A DNA stretch of 64,000 bases from Granulosicoccus antarcticus IMCC3135. Lineage in GTDB: Bacteria > Pseudomonadota > Gammaproteobacteria > Granulosicoccales > Granulosicoccaceae. Positions 55,287-63,230 of this stretch are shown in pieces (positions within the stretch are counted from its first letter, which is position 1; every line of letters starts with the position of its first letter). The notes beneath the pieces are model-generated. The model saw only the letters and a program-made list of their open reading frames with translations. It had not been told where the DNA came from and did not search any database. Location: NCBI RefSeq assembly GCF_002215215.1, contig NZ_CP018632.1:1196001-1260000 (forward strand). The letters run 5' to 3'. The position numbers were made by a program, and so were the translations under genes.

Positions 55287-56965
55287 TGTTCAAACAAGGT
55301 AGACAGTGTCTGGCGTAGGCTGGACATGCGCTGGCTGGGAGAGTCTGCATCAGGCAGCATGCCATTCACCCACTCGTTCGCAGGTAATCGTTCCAGCAGG
55401 AACTTGTCTTTCGAGATGATGTGGATGGGGACGTCCGCGCTATTGCCCCAGCCATTGATGATGGGGGGAGGCTGATGATCACCTACAACAATCATTAGTG
55501 CATCGTCAGCATACCGGGCTGCATATTCAGCCAGAATATCCAACGTATAGTCGAACGATTTTTCGTACATGTCCTGAACCTGCTCGCGATACTCCCAGCT
55601 GATGGGATCGCCGAACCGGTGTGAACCATCGTAGATAGATCCGTCTCCCACCAGCTCCCAGTCAATTTTCTGTGGCAATGGTGTCCATGGGGCATGAGTT
55701 GACAACAGGGCAAGGGTTGCCATCATCGGTTTGGCACTAGGCTGGCGAATATGGTTTTCGAAGTGGGACAGGGTGTATTGATCAGGCATGGTCACGTAAC
55801 CGAATCGTTCACCGGAAAACCCCAGTTCCGAGTTGGTGTAGAGGCCTTCATAGCCATACCAGACACCTTCAGGCCAGGCCAGCTGTATGGCCGGCATGAT
55901 GCCTGTCGTATACCAGCCTGCTTGAGCGAACAAGCCGCTCAGAGAAAGCCTGTCAGAGGTGACCAGTCTGTCAAAGCGGGCCTGGTTATCTATTTCAAGG
56001 CCCGATTGTAGTGTTGCTTGTGCCAGCCAGCTACGTCCACCACGAACCGGAGATGTCAGCCAGCTGCTCTTGACGCTGAGTCCGGACTCGCTCAGTGTGG
56101 ATTCGCTCTTCGCAAGACGGCTGTGTGCTGTCGCGGAAAAGCGTTCTGCATCCAGATAACCACGGCCATAGGATTCGACGAATACCAGAATGACATCACG
56201 ACCGGCAAGTGCGCCGAAAGTCGGTGTAGCGACATTCATGACATTGTCCAGACCCAACTCTCCGGTGAAGGTGCGTTGGTCAGCAATCGAGCGTTGCAGG
56301 CTTGTGATCCGCAGTGCAATTTCAGGTATGACGTTTGCCTCTACCGGTCCATCCCTGTGTGTGCGATGTTCGTATGCCAGCGCAGTACCGCCGATCAACA
56401 ATGCAACTCCCACGAACCCGAGGCTGACGGTTCGGGTTTTCCCTTTGACTTGTGAGATAGTACACAGGCATCGATAGAGCAAAAAACCCAGTGCCAGCAA
56501 TAGAATGAAGACTACCGCTACAATAATGCCTGCTTCGAATCGACCGACTGCCGTCGAGGCCAGGTTCCAGCCATCGGCCACCAGGTGTATTTCCAGTAGT
56601 GGGCTAAAGCGACGATTGAATGCCAGGTAGGAGCCCAGGTCGGCCAGTCGAAGCAATAACAGCAAACCGATGGCCAGTGTCAGCAGCAGGCTGAGCCAAC
56701 GTCCGATTTTCTGGTTGGCAGCAAGCAACAGCAGGATCAGTACCGGCAGCTCCAGAGGGAATTGTGCCCAGTTACTCCAGCCAAATTTCCCGGGATGAGA
56801 AGGAAACAGCAATGCCAGATATACGAGTGCGACGGATAATGACAGCACGATGACAGAGCGCCACAAGGAGGGCGATGAGACTGAGTCACCGCCAATCACT
56901 ACGGTACTGCCGGTAGATTCAGGCAAGCGGTTCTGGTCTTTGTTTCGTCTCAAAGGTCGGTTCAT
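55283..56965 (-). CDS. LtaS-like sulfatase-fold phospho-group transferase, membrane
   Basis: The 560-residue protein has about five membrane helices in residues 40-215, then a periplasmic alkaline-phosphatase-superfamily domain (L-F-V-E-S-Y-G-like metal motif, S-P-V-R-G-G-R-S-W with a Ser/Thr nucleophile candidate, V-V-G-D-H-Q-P-P). This resembles lipoteichoic-acid synthase and phosphoglycerol or phosphoethanolamine transferases. In this cluster it would transfer a phospho-head-group onto a periplasmic acceptor. The start shares a CATG with the divergent gene; a GTG/ATG farther upstream to 57040 is possible. Confidence 0.8.
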   Translation of the reverse strand: MNRPLRRNKDQNRLPESTGSTVVIGGDSVSSPSLWRSVIVLSLSVALVYLALLFPSHPGKFGWSNWAQFPLELPVLILLLLAANQKIGRWLSLLLTLAIGLLLLLRLADLGSYLAFNRRFSPLLEIHLVADGWNLASTAVGRFEAGIIVAVVFILLLALGFLLYRCLCTISQVKGKTRTVSLGFVGVALLIGGTALAYEHRTHRDGPVEANVIPEIALRITSLQRSIADQRTFTGELGLDNVMNVATPTFGALAGRDVILVFVESYGRGYLDAERFSATAHSRLAKSESTLSESGLSVKSSWLTSPVRGGRSWLAQATLQSGLEIDNQARFDRLVTSDRLSLSGLFAQAGWYTTGIMPAIQLAWPEGVWYGYEGLYTNSELGFSGERFGYVTMPDQYTLSHFENHIRQPSAKPMMATLALLSTHAPWTPLPQKIDWELVGDGSIYDGSHRFGDPISWEYREQVQDMYEKSFDYTLDILAEYAARYADDALMIVVGDHQPPPIINGWGNSADVPIHIISKDKFLLERLPANEWVNGMLPDADSPSQRMSSLRQTLSTLFEH

Positions 56966-57866
56966 GCGCATGCTGCTGACTGTCCTGTTGCTATTACTCA
57001 TTGCCCGTCTGATAGAGCTGGAAACGGCCATTGCTCTCATCCGGAATGCCGATTGGCGATGGATGATTGCCTGCTTTGTCGTTGTTCAGCTCCAAGTGCT
57101 CTTGTCAGCGATACGCTGGCAGGTGACAGCCGTTCGACTCGGACAAGTGCTGAGTGTTCCACACGCTGTTCGCGAATACTACCTTGCCACCCTGGGCAAC
57201 CTGAGTCTGCCCGGTGGAATCACCGGTGATGCTGCTCGGGTTTATCGCAATCGGGATGCCGCGGGTGTGGGCAAATCTGCTCAAAGCGTATTGATTGAAA
57301 GATTGGCCGGGCAACTTGCCTTGCTGGTAGTGACGCTCGGTGGTTGGGTGTTGTGGCCTTTGCTGATGGACAGCGCCGCGCCGGAGTTGGGTGAAAAGAT
57401 GATACTGACGGCATTGCTGCTGCTGGTGGCATTGGTACTGGTATTCAGGCTGGTCGTAAGGTTTGCGCCACCTTCGGTTGCGAACTTCATGGCCGAGTTG
57501 GGACCGTCCTTGTATTGTGCCTGGTGGGCTGACAGACAGTGGCTGGTTCAAGGAGCACTGAGCCTGGGCGTGGTTGCCACCTATCTGGCTGTTTTTGCTA
57601 TCTGTGCGCTGGCGTTGCAACATCCCTTGCCTTTTGTCGGTGTGGTGACGATCGTACCGTTGGTGTTGTTGAGTATGGTTATACCGATATCAATCGGTGG
57701 CTGGGGTGTGCGTGAGGCGGTTGCGGCCTCATTGTGGCCAGTGCTGGGTATGTCCGCAGAAGCCGGTGTGGCAAGTAGTGTGCTCTATGGTGTTATTTCA
57801 TTGCTTGCGACGATACCGGGTGCGTTGTGGGCTGCACTGCGCCCATCAGATGATCGATGCCTGTAG
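56964..57866 (+). CDS. UPF0104/LPG-synthase-like multi-pass membrane protein
   Basis: The 300-residue protein has about eight membrane helices and the conserved N-L-S-L-P-G-G-I-T-G-D-A and E-R-L-A-G, I-S-I-G-G-W-G-V-R-E motifs of the lysylphosphatidylglycerol synthase transmembrane/UPF0104 family. Members act as lipid flippases or carriers. ATG 56964 has AAAGG eight bases upstream and is favoured over 56850. It starts in the same four bases as the divergent sulfatase and overlaps the following convergent gene by 82 bp. Confidence 0.82.
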   Translation: MRMLLTVLLLLLIARLIELETAIALIRNADWRWMIACFVVVQLQVLLSAIRWQVTAVRLGQVLSVPHAVREYYLATLGNLSLPGGITGDAARVYRNRDAAGVGKSAQSVLIERLAGQLALLVVTLGGWVLWPLLMDSAAPELGEKMILTALLLLVALVLVFRLVVRFAPPSVANFMAELGPSLYCAWWADRQWLVQGALSLGVVATYLAVFAICALALQHPLPFVGVVTIVPLVLLSMVIPISIGGWGVREAVAASLWPVLGMSAEAGVASSVLYGVISLLATIPGALWAALRPSDDRCL

Positions 57867-58585
57867 AGCCACAAGACATCACGTATGAAGGAGGCGGCCA
57901 GGCAGAGCAAGGCCAGCAAGCCAGCCATATCTGAAAGTGGCGGAGCAAGCAGTGGGGACAAGATGGCGCATAGCACGACTAGCTGAATGACACACACCAG
58001 TTTGCGTCGAAATGAGGGGTACAGATTTCCGCGTAGCGCTTTGGACCAGAGGCTGGCCAGAACGAACAGGTAGCGCATGAGCCCCAGCGAAATAATCCAG
58101 ATACCGGTTTCGCCGCTGTACCAGACAAAAACACTGACAACCAGAATCAGCAGCGCATCTGTTTCCATGTCAAAGCGTGCGCCAAACTCGGATGCCAATC
58201 CGGATCGTCGGGCCAGGTAGCCATCGACACCATCCAGAGACAGCAATAAAACAACCAGGCCGGTGATCAGCCAGGGCCACTGCATTTGCAGCTCACTGGC
58301 GACAGGGACCAGACCTGCAATGAGCACGGTGCCTGCGGCTCTGTAGAGCGTCACCGCATTGGCTTTACCGAATATCGAGTACGGGTGCCAACCAAGGCCA
58401 CGCCAGTTCAAAGCCAGTATCAGAGACCAGAGAATCGTCCAGGTCAAGCCTATGCTGATACTGGGCAGGTGCACCAGTAAACTGTTCAATTGGAAAAGGG
58501 TGGCTATGCCAGATAGGGCAAAAACCAGACTGGCAATCAAAAAGTGCCATGCAGCCTGCTTGTGCAGGCTTGCCTCTGGTCTCAC
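57785..58585 (-). CDS. CDP-alcohol phosphatidyltransferase
   Basis: The 266-residue membrane protein carries the full CDP-alcohol phosphotransferase motif: D-G-V-D-G-Y-L-A-R-R-S-G-L-A-S-E-F-G-A-R-F-D-M-E-T-D has the four Asp and the A-R and G spacing. These enzymes attach CDP-activated lipid or glycerol to an alcohol. About six helices are seen. GTG 58585 gives a 4-bp (GTGA) overlap with ribA; GTG 58606 is also open. The alcohol acceptor is not known. Its 3' end overlaps the flippase gene by 82 bp on the opposite strand. Confidence 0.85.
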   Translation of the reverse strand: MRPEASLHKQAAWHFLIASLVFALSGIATLFQLNSLLVHLPSISIGLTWTILWSLILALNWRGLGWHPYSIFGKANAVTLYRAAGTVLIAGLVPVASELQMQWPWLITGLVVLLLSLDGVDGYLARRSGLASEFGARFDMETDALLILVVSVFVWYSGETGIWIISLGLMRYLFVLASLWSKALRGNLYPSFRRKLVCVIQLVVLCAILSPLLAPPLSDMAGLLALLCLAASFIRDVLWLYRHRSSDGRSAAHNAPGIVASNEITP

Positions 58586-59661
58586 ACCGCAGACTCGATG
58601 TTGCACAGATGGCCAGCGCGATCGCGTTTAGTTTGCAGATAGCGTGCATTGTGTTCGTTGACCGTCGCATGAGAGGGCAATCGGTCGATAACATCAATGC
58701 CTTCGCGACGCAGTGATTCTATCTTGAGAGGGTTGTTGGTGATCAGTCGTATGCGTGAGACGCCCAGTTCGTTCAGTATGGTGGTTGCTGCCTGATAGCG
58801 GCGTTCATCATCTCCGAATCCCAGATTCTGATTGGCTTCAATGGTATCCAGTCCTTCGTCCTGCAATTGATAGGCGCGTAGCTTGCTGGCCAGTCCAATT
58901 CCACGACCTTCCTGAGACAGGTATAAAATGAGCCCACCACCAGTGCGAGCCATACTACTGATGGCCCCATTGAGCTGTTCTCCGCAGTCACAACGCAAGC
59001 TGCCCAGGATATCGCCGGTAAAGCATGAAGAGTGGATGCGAACGTCGACCGGTTTGCCCAGGTCCGGCTCTCCGACGGTGATGGCCACATGTTCAGCAGA
59101 GCCGTGGCGCTCCTTGAAAACGGCAAGCTCGACACTGGCCGCATCAGATAATGGAATTCGGGTTTTGCTCATGGCCATCAGATCGCCTGTGTCCGGACGT
59201 GCGGATAAGGCATCCGTGACAGTGCAGCTCAATATCGAGCCGGGGCCAACCGGATGTGGGTAGAGCAGCAGAGCTGGCAGTGCATGAGACTGCTGAGCCA
59301 GGCGTAGTCCGGCAATGGCAGCTTCGTGCTCATCAGATTGCCACTGTGCGGCATCCGGAAAATTGCGTTCCAGAGTGTGCAGTCCAGCCAGTTTGAGAAT
59401 GCTCTGCAGTGAGGTATGCGGGAGCAGCTGAAGGACGGCCGCCTCGTCGTCTGTCTCTCGACCCAGCGCTCTGGCTCTGTTAGCAGAGACGATCAGTTGG
59501 CAACTGCCCGCAGCGTTGATAGCTTGCAGCAACGAAGGGGTCACTGTTTCTACCAGTGTTACAACGCATGAGCCGGATGTATGGCTTAGTACCGCCTCTC
59601 GGCCACGTTGTAATTCAACGATACATCGTTCGACTGCGAGCGGATCATTCATCGGCGGCAT
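58582..59661 (-). CDS. ribA: GTP cyclohydrolase II with degenerate N-terminal domain
   Basis: The C-terminal half has the zinc site (C-F-T-G-D-I-L-G-S-L-R-C-D-C), E-G-R-G-I-G-L-A-S-K and E-A-N-Q-N-L-G-F-G-D-D-E-R, with the catalytic D-E-R retained, so ring-opening of GTP to the diaminopyrimidine should be possible. S replaces R before Q-E-G-R. The N-terminal part of about 165 residues resembles a RibB-like domain but lacks its D-D-x-x-R-E-N-E-G active site. It is in a gene group that also has RibD-like and PTPS-like proteins, so it may not serve riboflavin synthesis. Start among 59652, 59661, 59682 and GTG 59691 is uncertain. Confidence 0.85.
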   Translation of the reverse strand: MPPMNDPLAVERCIVELQRGREAVLSHTSGSCVVTLVETVTPSLLQAINAAGSCQLIVSANRARALGRETDDEAAVLQLLPHTSLQSILKLAGLHTLERNFPDAAQWQSDEHEAAIAGLRLAQQSHALPALLLYPHPVGPGSILSCTVTDALSARPDTGDLMAMSKTRIPLSDAASVELAVFKERHGSAEHVAITVGEPDLGKPVDVRIHSSCFTGDILGSLRCDCGEQLNGAISSMARTGGGLILYLSQEGRGIGLASKLRAYQLQDEGLDTIEANQNLGFGDDERRYQAATTILNELGVSRIRLITNNPLKIESLRREGIDVIDRLPSHATVNEHNARYLQTKRDRAGHLCNIESAV

Positions 59662-59840
59662 ATGGTTTCTTGATATGGTCATCCGTGGCACGGCTATGTA
59701 TTCTTGTGTAATGTCTATACGATGACATTGTTGATTTGGGTTAACACAGGCTTTGCGCCTTTTACAGACTCAATTTTGCGACAGAGCTATCGATAGTTGT
59801 CCAGCACCCCCGGAATTACAAAGAGCATCCCAGACTGATC

Positions 59841-60845
59841 GTGAGTAGCGAAAACCCACAAACACAGGCATGGGCACTTCTGCAGGCTGCTCGAATCCTG
59901 GCGGATCAGCATGCGTTCGCAAGGAATGATTGCCTGAGTGAATCGACAACTAATGGGGACAATGGTTCCTGTAGCTTTGTATTCAATCTGCAAAGCGGTG
60001 CCGTTGATACACTGGCGGGGCAGATTCATGATGCGGATCTCATTCATAGCCCTCTTGAGGGGTGGCAATATAGCAACGCACTGCCGCAGGCCGCCAGGGA
60101 CATGCTGGATTTGTATCTTCCGGTGCTGGGAACTGCGACTCAGACCCGTGTGGTGATCGGGCATCTGGGGCAGAGTATCGATGCGCGTATTGCGACTCTG
60201 GATGGCGATGCCTTCTTTGTCACTGGCGAGGAAAATCGCAGGCATCTGCACCGGCTTCGTTCACTGTGTCACGCCGTGGTGGTGGGAGCCGCAACGGTAA
60301 GCGCGGACGATCCACAGCTAACGACGCGAGCTGTCTCCGGGGCCAGCCCGGTCAGGGTCATCATTGATCCGCAAGCGCGAGTCTCACAAGATTCCAGAGT
60401 GCTGCACGATGGCGAGGCGCCGACCTGGTTATTGCACGCTGACACGGTAGCACTGGACTCTCTACCGCAATCCGACGGGTATCGCCGGCTAGCCGTGCGC
60501 TCGATGGATGGTCGTCTGCAGCCACAGGATATTCTGGATGTTCTGGCGCAAAATGGTTTGCGACGAATTTTCGTTGAAGGTGGTGGTGTCACCGTTTCAC
60601 GGTTTTTCAATGCACGCTGCCTGACTCGATTGCAGATCGCCACTGCACCCTTACTGGTTGGCGAGGGTATAGCCTCCTTGCAGATTCCGGGGGCTGCCAG
60701 CATGAAACTGGCTTTGCGCCCGGATTTTCGCCTGTACCGAATGGGACAGGATGTCATGTGGGACTTTGAGCTCAGTGATGAACACTGGGATTCAGTGTCA
60801 CCTCAAGAGCCGTCGAACTCGACAGAGCTGCAACGTTTGCTGTGA
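59841..60845 (+). CDS. RibD C-terminal-type reductase without deaminase domain
   Basis: The 334-residue protein has an N-terminal region of about 110 residues with no deaminase H-A-E / P-C-x-x-C motif, followed by a dihydrofolate-reductase-like RibD_C domain (S-I-D-A-R-I-A-T-L-D-G near residue 112, V-V-G-A-A-T-V-x-A-D-D-P near 150, F-V-E-G-G-G near 244). It would reduce a ribosylamino-pyrimidine to its ribityl form. The start is GTG 59841. It sits between divergent ribA-like and convergent methyltransferase genes. Confidence 0.82.
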   Translation: MSSENPQTQAWALLQAARILADQHAFARNDCLSESTTNGDNGSCSFVFNLQSGAVDTLAGQIHDADLIHSPLEGWQYSNALPQAARDMLDLYLPVLGTATQTRVVIGHLGQSIDARIATLDGDAFFVTGEENRRHLHRLRSLCHAVVVGAATVSADDPQLTTRAVSGASPVRVIIDPQARVSQDSRVLHDGEAPTWLLHADTVALDSLPQSDGYRRLAVRSMDGRLQPQDILDVLAQNGLRRIFVEGGGVTVSRFFNARCLTRLQIATAPLLVGEGIASLQIPGAASMKLALRPDFRLYRMGQDVMWDFELSDEHWDSVSPQEPSNSTELQRLL

Positions 60846-60877
60846 TCAGTGAGCTTTTTGCGCAGGAGAGCGAGCCT

Positions 60878-61765
60878 TCAAGGCAAGGCCAGTAAATCCA
60901 CATGACCGACAGTCAGCTGTGACATTGATGTCGAGTTGAATGAATTGCGGGCCGTCTGCCATTGATCGATAACCGCCCTTTCGCCAGAGTGTTGTTCAAT
61001 GGCAGCAGCTGCCCAGCCTTCAATCAGTGCCGCTTGTAATTCCCTGTGTGTCGGGCTCAGGCCCCAGTCACTAGCTGTCAGAGTCACCGCTTGTCGGGCT
61101 TCCAGCAAACTGGCCAGGTATTGGCCGGCTTGCGGTCCCAGGGCTGGACCAAATCCCTTGTCACTGAGCTGATGGGCATTGAGCAGCTGGCGCATCAGCG
61201 AGTCAGTTTCAGTGACCGGTTGCCAGTCGATGTGGCCGTTATAGTTGAGCACGAAGAATGAGGCACAGCGGTGACTGATGCACAACCTGGCCAGTTGGTC
61301 CAGCCAGCGGCGAGAGGTCAGGTCCAGCAGGGCCGAGCCGGTGACAAGATCAGTTGTCTCGAAGGGCAGTTCCGCCAAATAATTAGCAAGATCGCTCTGC
61401 TGCCAATGCACCGAGGCACTGAAAGTCTCATTCGACAGAACCAGTGCATCGTTTGCGTGTTGCACTGTGATGTCGTTTGAGGTGGCCCACAGCGATAGGA
61501 TATCGGGCAGCTGTGTCAGCAGTTGTGCATCGTTGTCCACCAGTGTCCAGTGCTGGTCATGGCCGAGCAGAGGGCATAGATAGCGCAGGTTTGAGCCCGT
61601 GCCAGTGCCAAAATCCATGATATGCAGAGGCGTTTGCAGCTTCGCCCAGCCTTGCAGTGATTCGCTCAGCACACTATCTCGTGCGGTATGGTCGGCCGGT
61701 TCGCGCAGGCTCAGCCATTGCTGGCTGAAGCCACTGGGGGCCTGCGAGGGTTCATCGTTTACCAT
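60878..61765 (-). CDS. SAM-dependent methyltransferase of the pterin-like cluster
   Basis: The 295-residue class I methyltransferase has SAM motif I (I-M-D-F-G-T-G-T-G-S-N-L-R), the acidic T-L-V-D-N-D loop and a T-G-S-A-L-L-D-L segment. Substrate is unknown; context suggests a pterin, pyrimidine or sugar product. It overlaps the glycosyltransferase by 7 bp and is convergent with the reductase gene. Confidence 0.82.
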   Translation of the reverse strand: MVNDEPSQAPSGFSQQWLSLREPADHTARDSVLSESLQGWAKLQTPLHIMDFGTGTGSNLRYLCPLLGHDQHWTLVDNDAQLLTQLPDILSLWATSNDITVQHANDALVLSNETFSASVHWQQSDLANYLAELPFETTDLVTGSALLDLTSRRWLDQLARLCISHRCASFFVLNYNGHIDWQPVTETDSLMRQLLNAHQLSDKGFGPALGPQAGQYLASLLEARQAVTLTASDWGLSPTHRELQAALIEGWAAAAIEQHSGERAVIDQWQTARNSFNSTSMSQLTVGHVDLLALP

Positions 61766-62811
61766 GTCAGAGCTGCCTCGAATTCACGGGTGGACTGCTC
61801 CCAGCTTTGCAGGGAGGTTCTGGCAGTTTTTGCAGCATTCTGTAGAGATTGTCGCAAGACATCATCCTGCATGAACTGTCGCAGTGCCTCGGCCAGTGCG
61901 GTGGCGTTACCCGGTGACACCAGAATTCCGGCACCGGTGGGGATGGTTGACGGTATGGCACCAGCATCGCTTGCAACAATGGGCAGGCCACGGGCAATAG
62001 CCTCGACCAATACCATGCCGTAGCCTTCATGATATGAGGCGAGTACGAACAGGTCAGCTTGCTGATACAGCGCATTGAGTGTTGCCTCATCGGCTTCACC
62101 GGTAAAGCTGACCCGTTCCCCCAGATCCAGCTCATGGCATTGCCTGAGCAACGCCTGGGCGGTGTCGGCATCACGCTCGAGGCTGCCGGCGCAGGTCAGA
62201 TGCCACGGCAGCTCCTTCAGCTGCGCCATCGCTTCAAGCAACACATCATGTGCTTTGCGCTGGGTCAGTGTGGCGACACATAGCAGATTGAAGGAATCTG
62301 GCGATGCACCCCTGGCCAGTGGTGCTATGTCGGTTCCCGGGCAGACGGCAACCATCGCCGAGTCGGGCACCTGATAATCACGCAGCGAATCGGCGGTGCT
62401 CTGACTGGTGGTGATCACACGTTGTGCATAACGCAAAGCCGCCTTTTCACTTTGCATCAGCTGCTCAGATGTTGCGCGGCTGTTGCCGGTTTCCAGTGCC
62501 AGAGGATGGTGAATGAGTGCAACCAGCCGTAAGCGGTTCTGGTGCCGGGCAAGTTGTTCAGGCATGACGCTGTAGGCTAAGCCGTCAATGACCGTCAGCG
62601 CCTGATCGGGCAGGGCAGCCAATTGTGCACCTGCCTGCTCCAGCTCTGCCGCATTGGGAAAGGGGTAGGCACCCTCGAGTGAGATTAGCTCGACGTGCCG
62701 GCCCATCGCCCGCAAGCCTTGCATGATGCGCTTGTCGTAGCGGTAACCGCCAGTACGGGTATTGATATCACCGGGTACCAGCAGATACACGGTGTCAGAA
62801 GACTCGTTCAA
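61759..62811 (-). CDS. GT4-family glycosyltransferase
   Basis: The 350-residue GT-B protein has the retaining GT4 features: a C-terminal domain with [27 protein letters not shown] (E-x7-E motif), and a donor-binding loop. It would add a sugar to a small molecule or lipid. It overlaps the PTPS-like gene by 4 bp and the methyltransferase by 7 bp, so they form one transcript. Confidence 0.88.
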   Translation of the reverse strand: MNESSDTVYLLVPGDINTRTGGYRYDKRIMQGLRAMGRHVELISLEGAYPFPNAAELEQAGAQLAALPDQALTVIDGLAYSVMPEQLARHQNRLRLVALIHHPLALETGNSRATSEQLMQSEKAALRYAQRVITTSQSTADSLRDYQVPDSAMVAVCPGTDIAPLARGASPDSFNLLCVATLTQRKAHDVLLEAMAQLKELPWHLTCAGSLERDADTAQALLRQCHELDLGERVSFTGEADEATLNALYQQADLFVLASYHEGYGMVLVEAIARGLPIVASDAGAIPSTIPTGAGILVSPGNATALAEALRQFMQDDVLRQSLQNAAKTARTSLQSWEQSTREFEAALTW

Positions 62812-63212
62812 GCTTGAAGCTCACCTTCGAAGGCGGCCCAGGCAATATGGGACTCGTGCAAGGTCACTTTCATGGCGCTCAAGCCCTTGGCAGCAGCACC
62901 CAGATCACCGGTCTTGATACGATCAGCGATGCGCTGGAAAATCACGGCGGCCAGAAACTCCGTCGTGGTGTTCTTGCCGGCAAACTCGGGTACTTCATCC
63001 AGATTTTTGTAGTTGAGCTCTGCGAGTACAGCGGCGAGTTGCTGGCTGGCCAGACCAATATCAACAACCAGACCATCGTCATCGAGTTGTGGACGACGCA
63101 TTTCCAGATCAACCACATAGGTGGCCCCGTGCATGCCCTGTGCAGGGCCAAAAATTTCGCCCTTGAAGCTATGGGCGATCATGAAGTGTTCTCTGACGTT
63201 CAGGCTATACAC
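62808..63212 (-). CDS. 6-pyruvoyl-tetrahydropterin synthase-like protein
   Basis: The 134-residue T-fold protein has the M-I-A-H-S-F and M-H-G-A-T-Y segments that align with the two zinc-ligand regions of PTPS/QueD, and N-T-T-T-E-F-L plus E-S-H-I-A at the C-terminus. However the usual H-G-H is H-G-A and the nucleophilic Cys is absent, so normal PTPS/QueD chemistry is doubtful. Start at GTG 63212 with GGAG upstream. It is 18 bp from the dehydrogenase gene and overlaps the glycosyltransferase. Confidence 0.85.
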   Translation of the reverse strand: MYSLNVREHFMIAHSFKGEIFGPAQGMHGATYVVDLEMRRPQLDDDGLVVDIGLASQQLAAVLAELNYKNLDEVPEFAGKNTTTEFLAAVIFQRIADRIKTGDLGAAAKGLSAMKVTLHESHIAWAAFEGELQA

Positions 63213-63230
63213 GTGATACTCCGTTAATTT

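Noticed and set aside
59692-59840. Possible FMN riboswitch before ribA-like gene
   Set aside because: No conserved RFN-element core sequences are visible in the spacer.
60340-60360. S-G-A-S sequence in the RibD-type reductase, resembling a flavinylation motif
   Set aside because: The leading Asp is missing and the protein is cytoplasmic and a family enzyme, so this is a coincidence.
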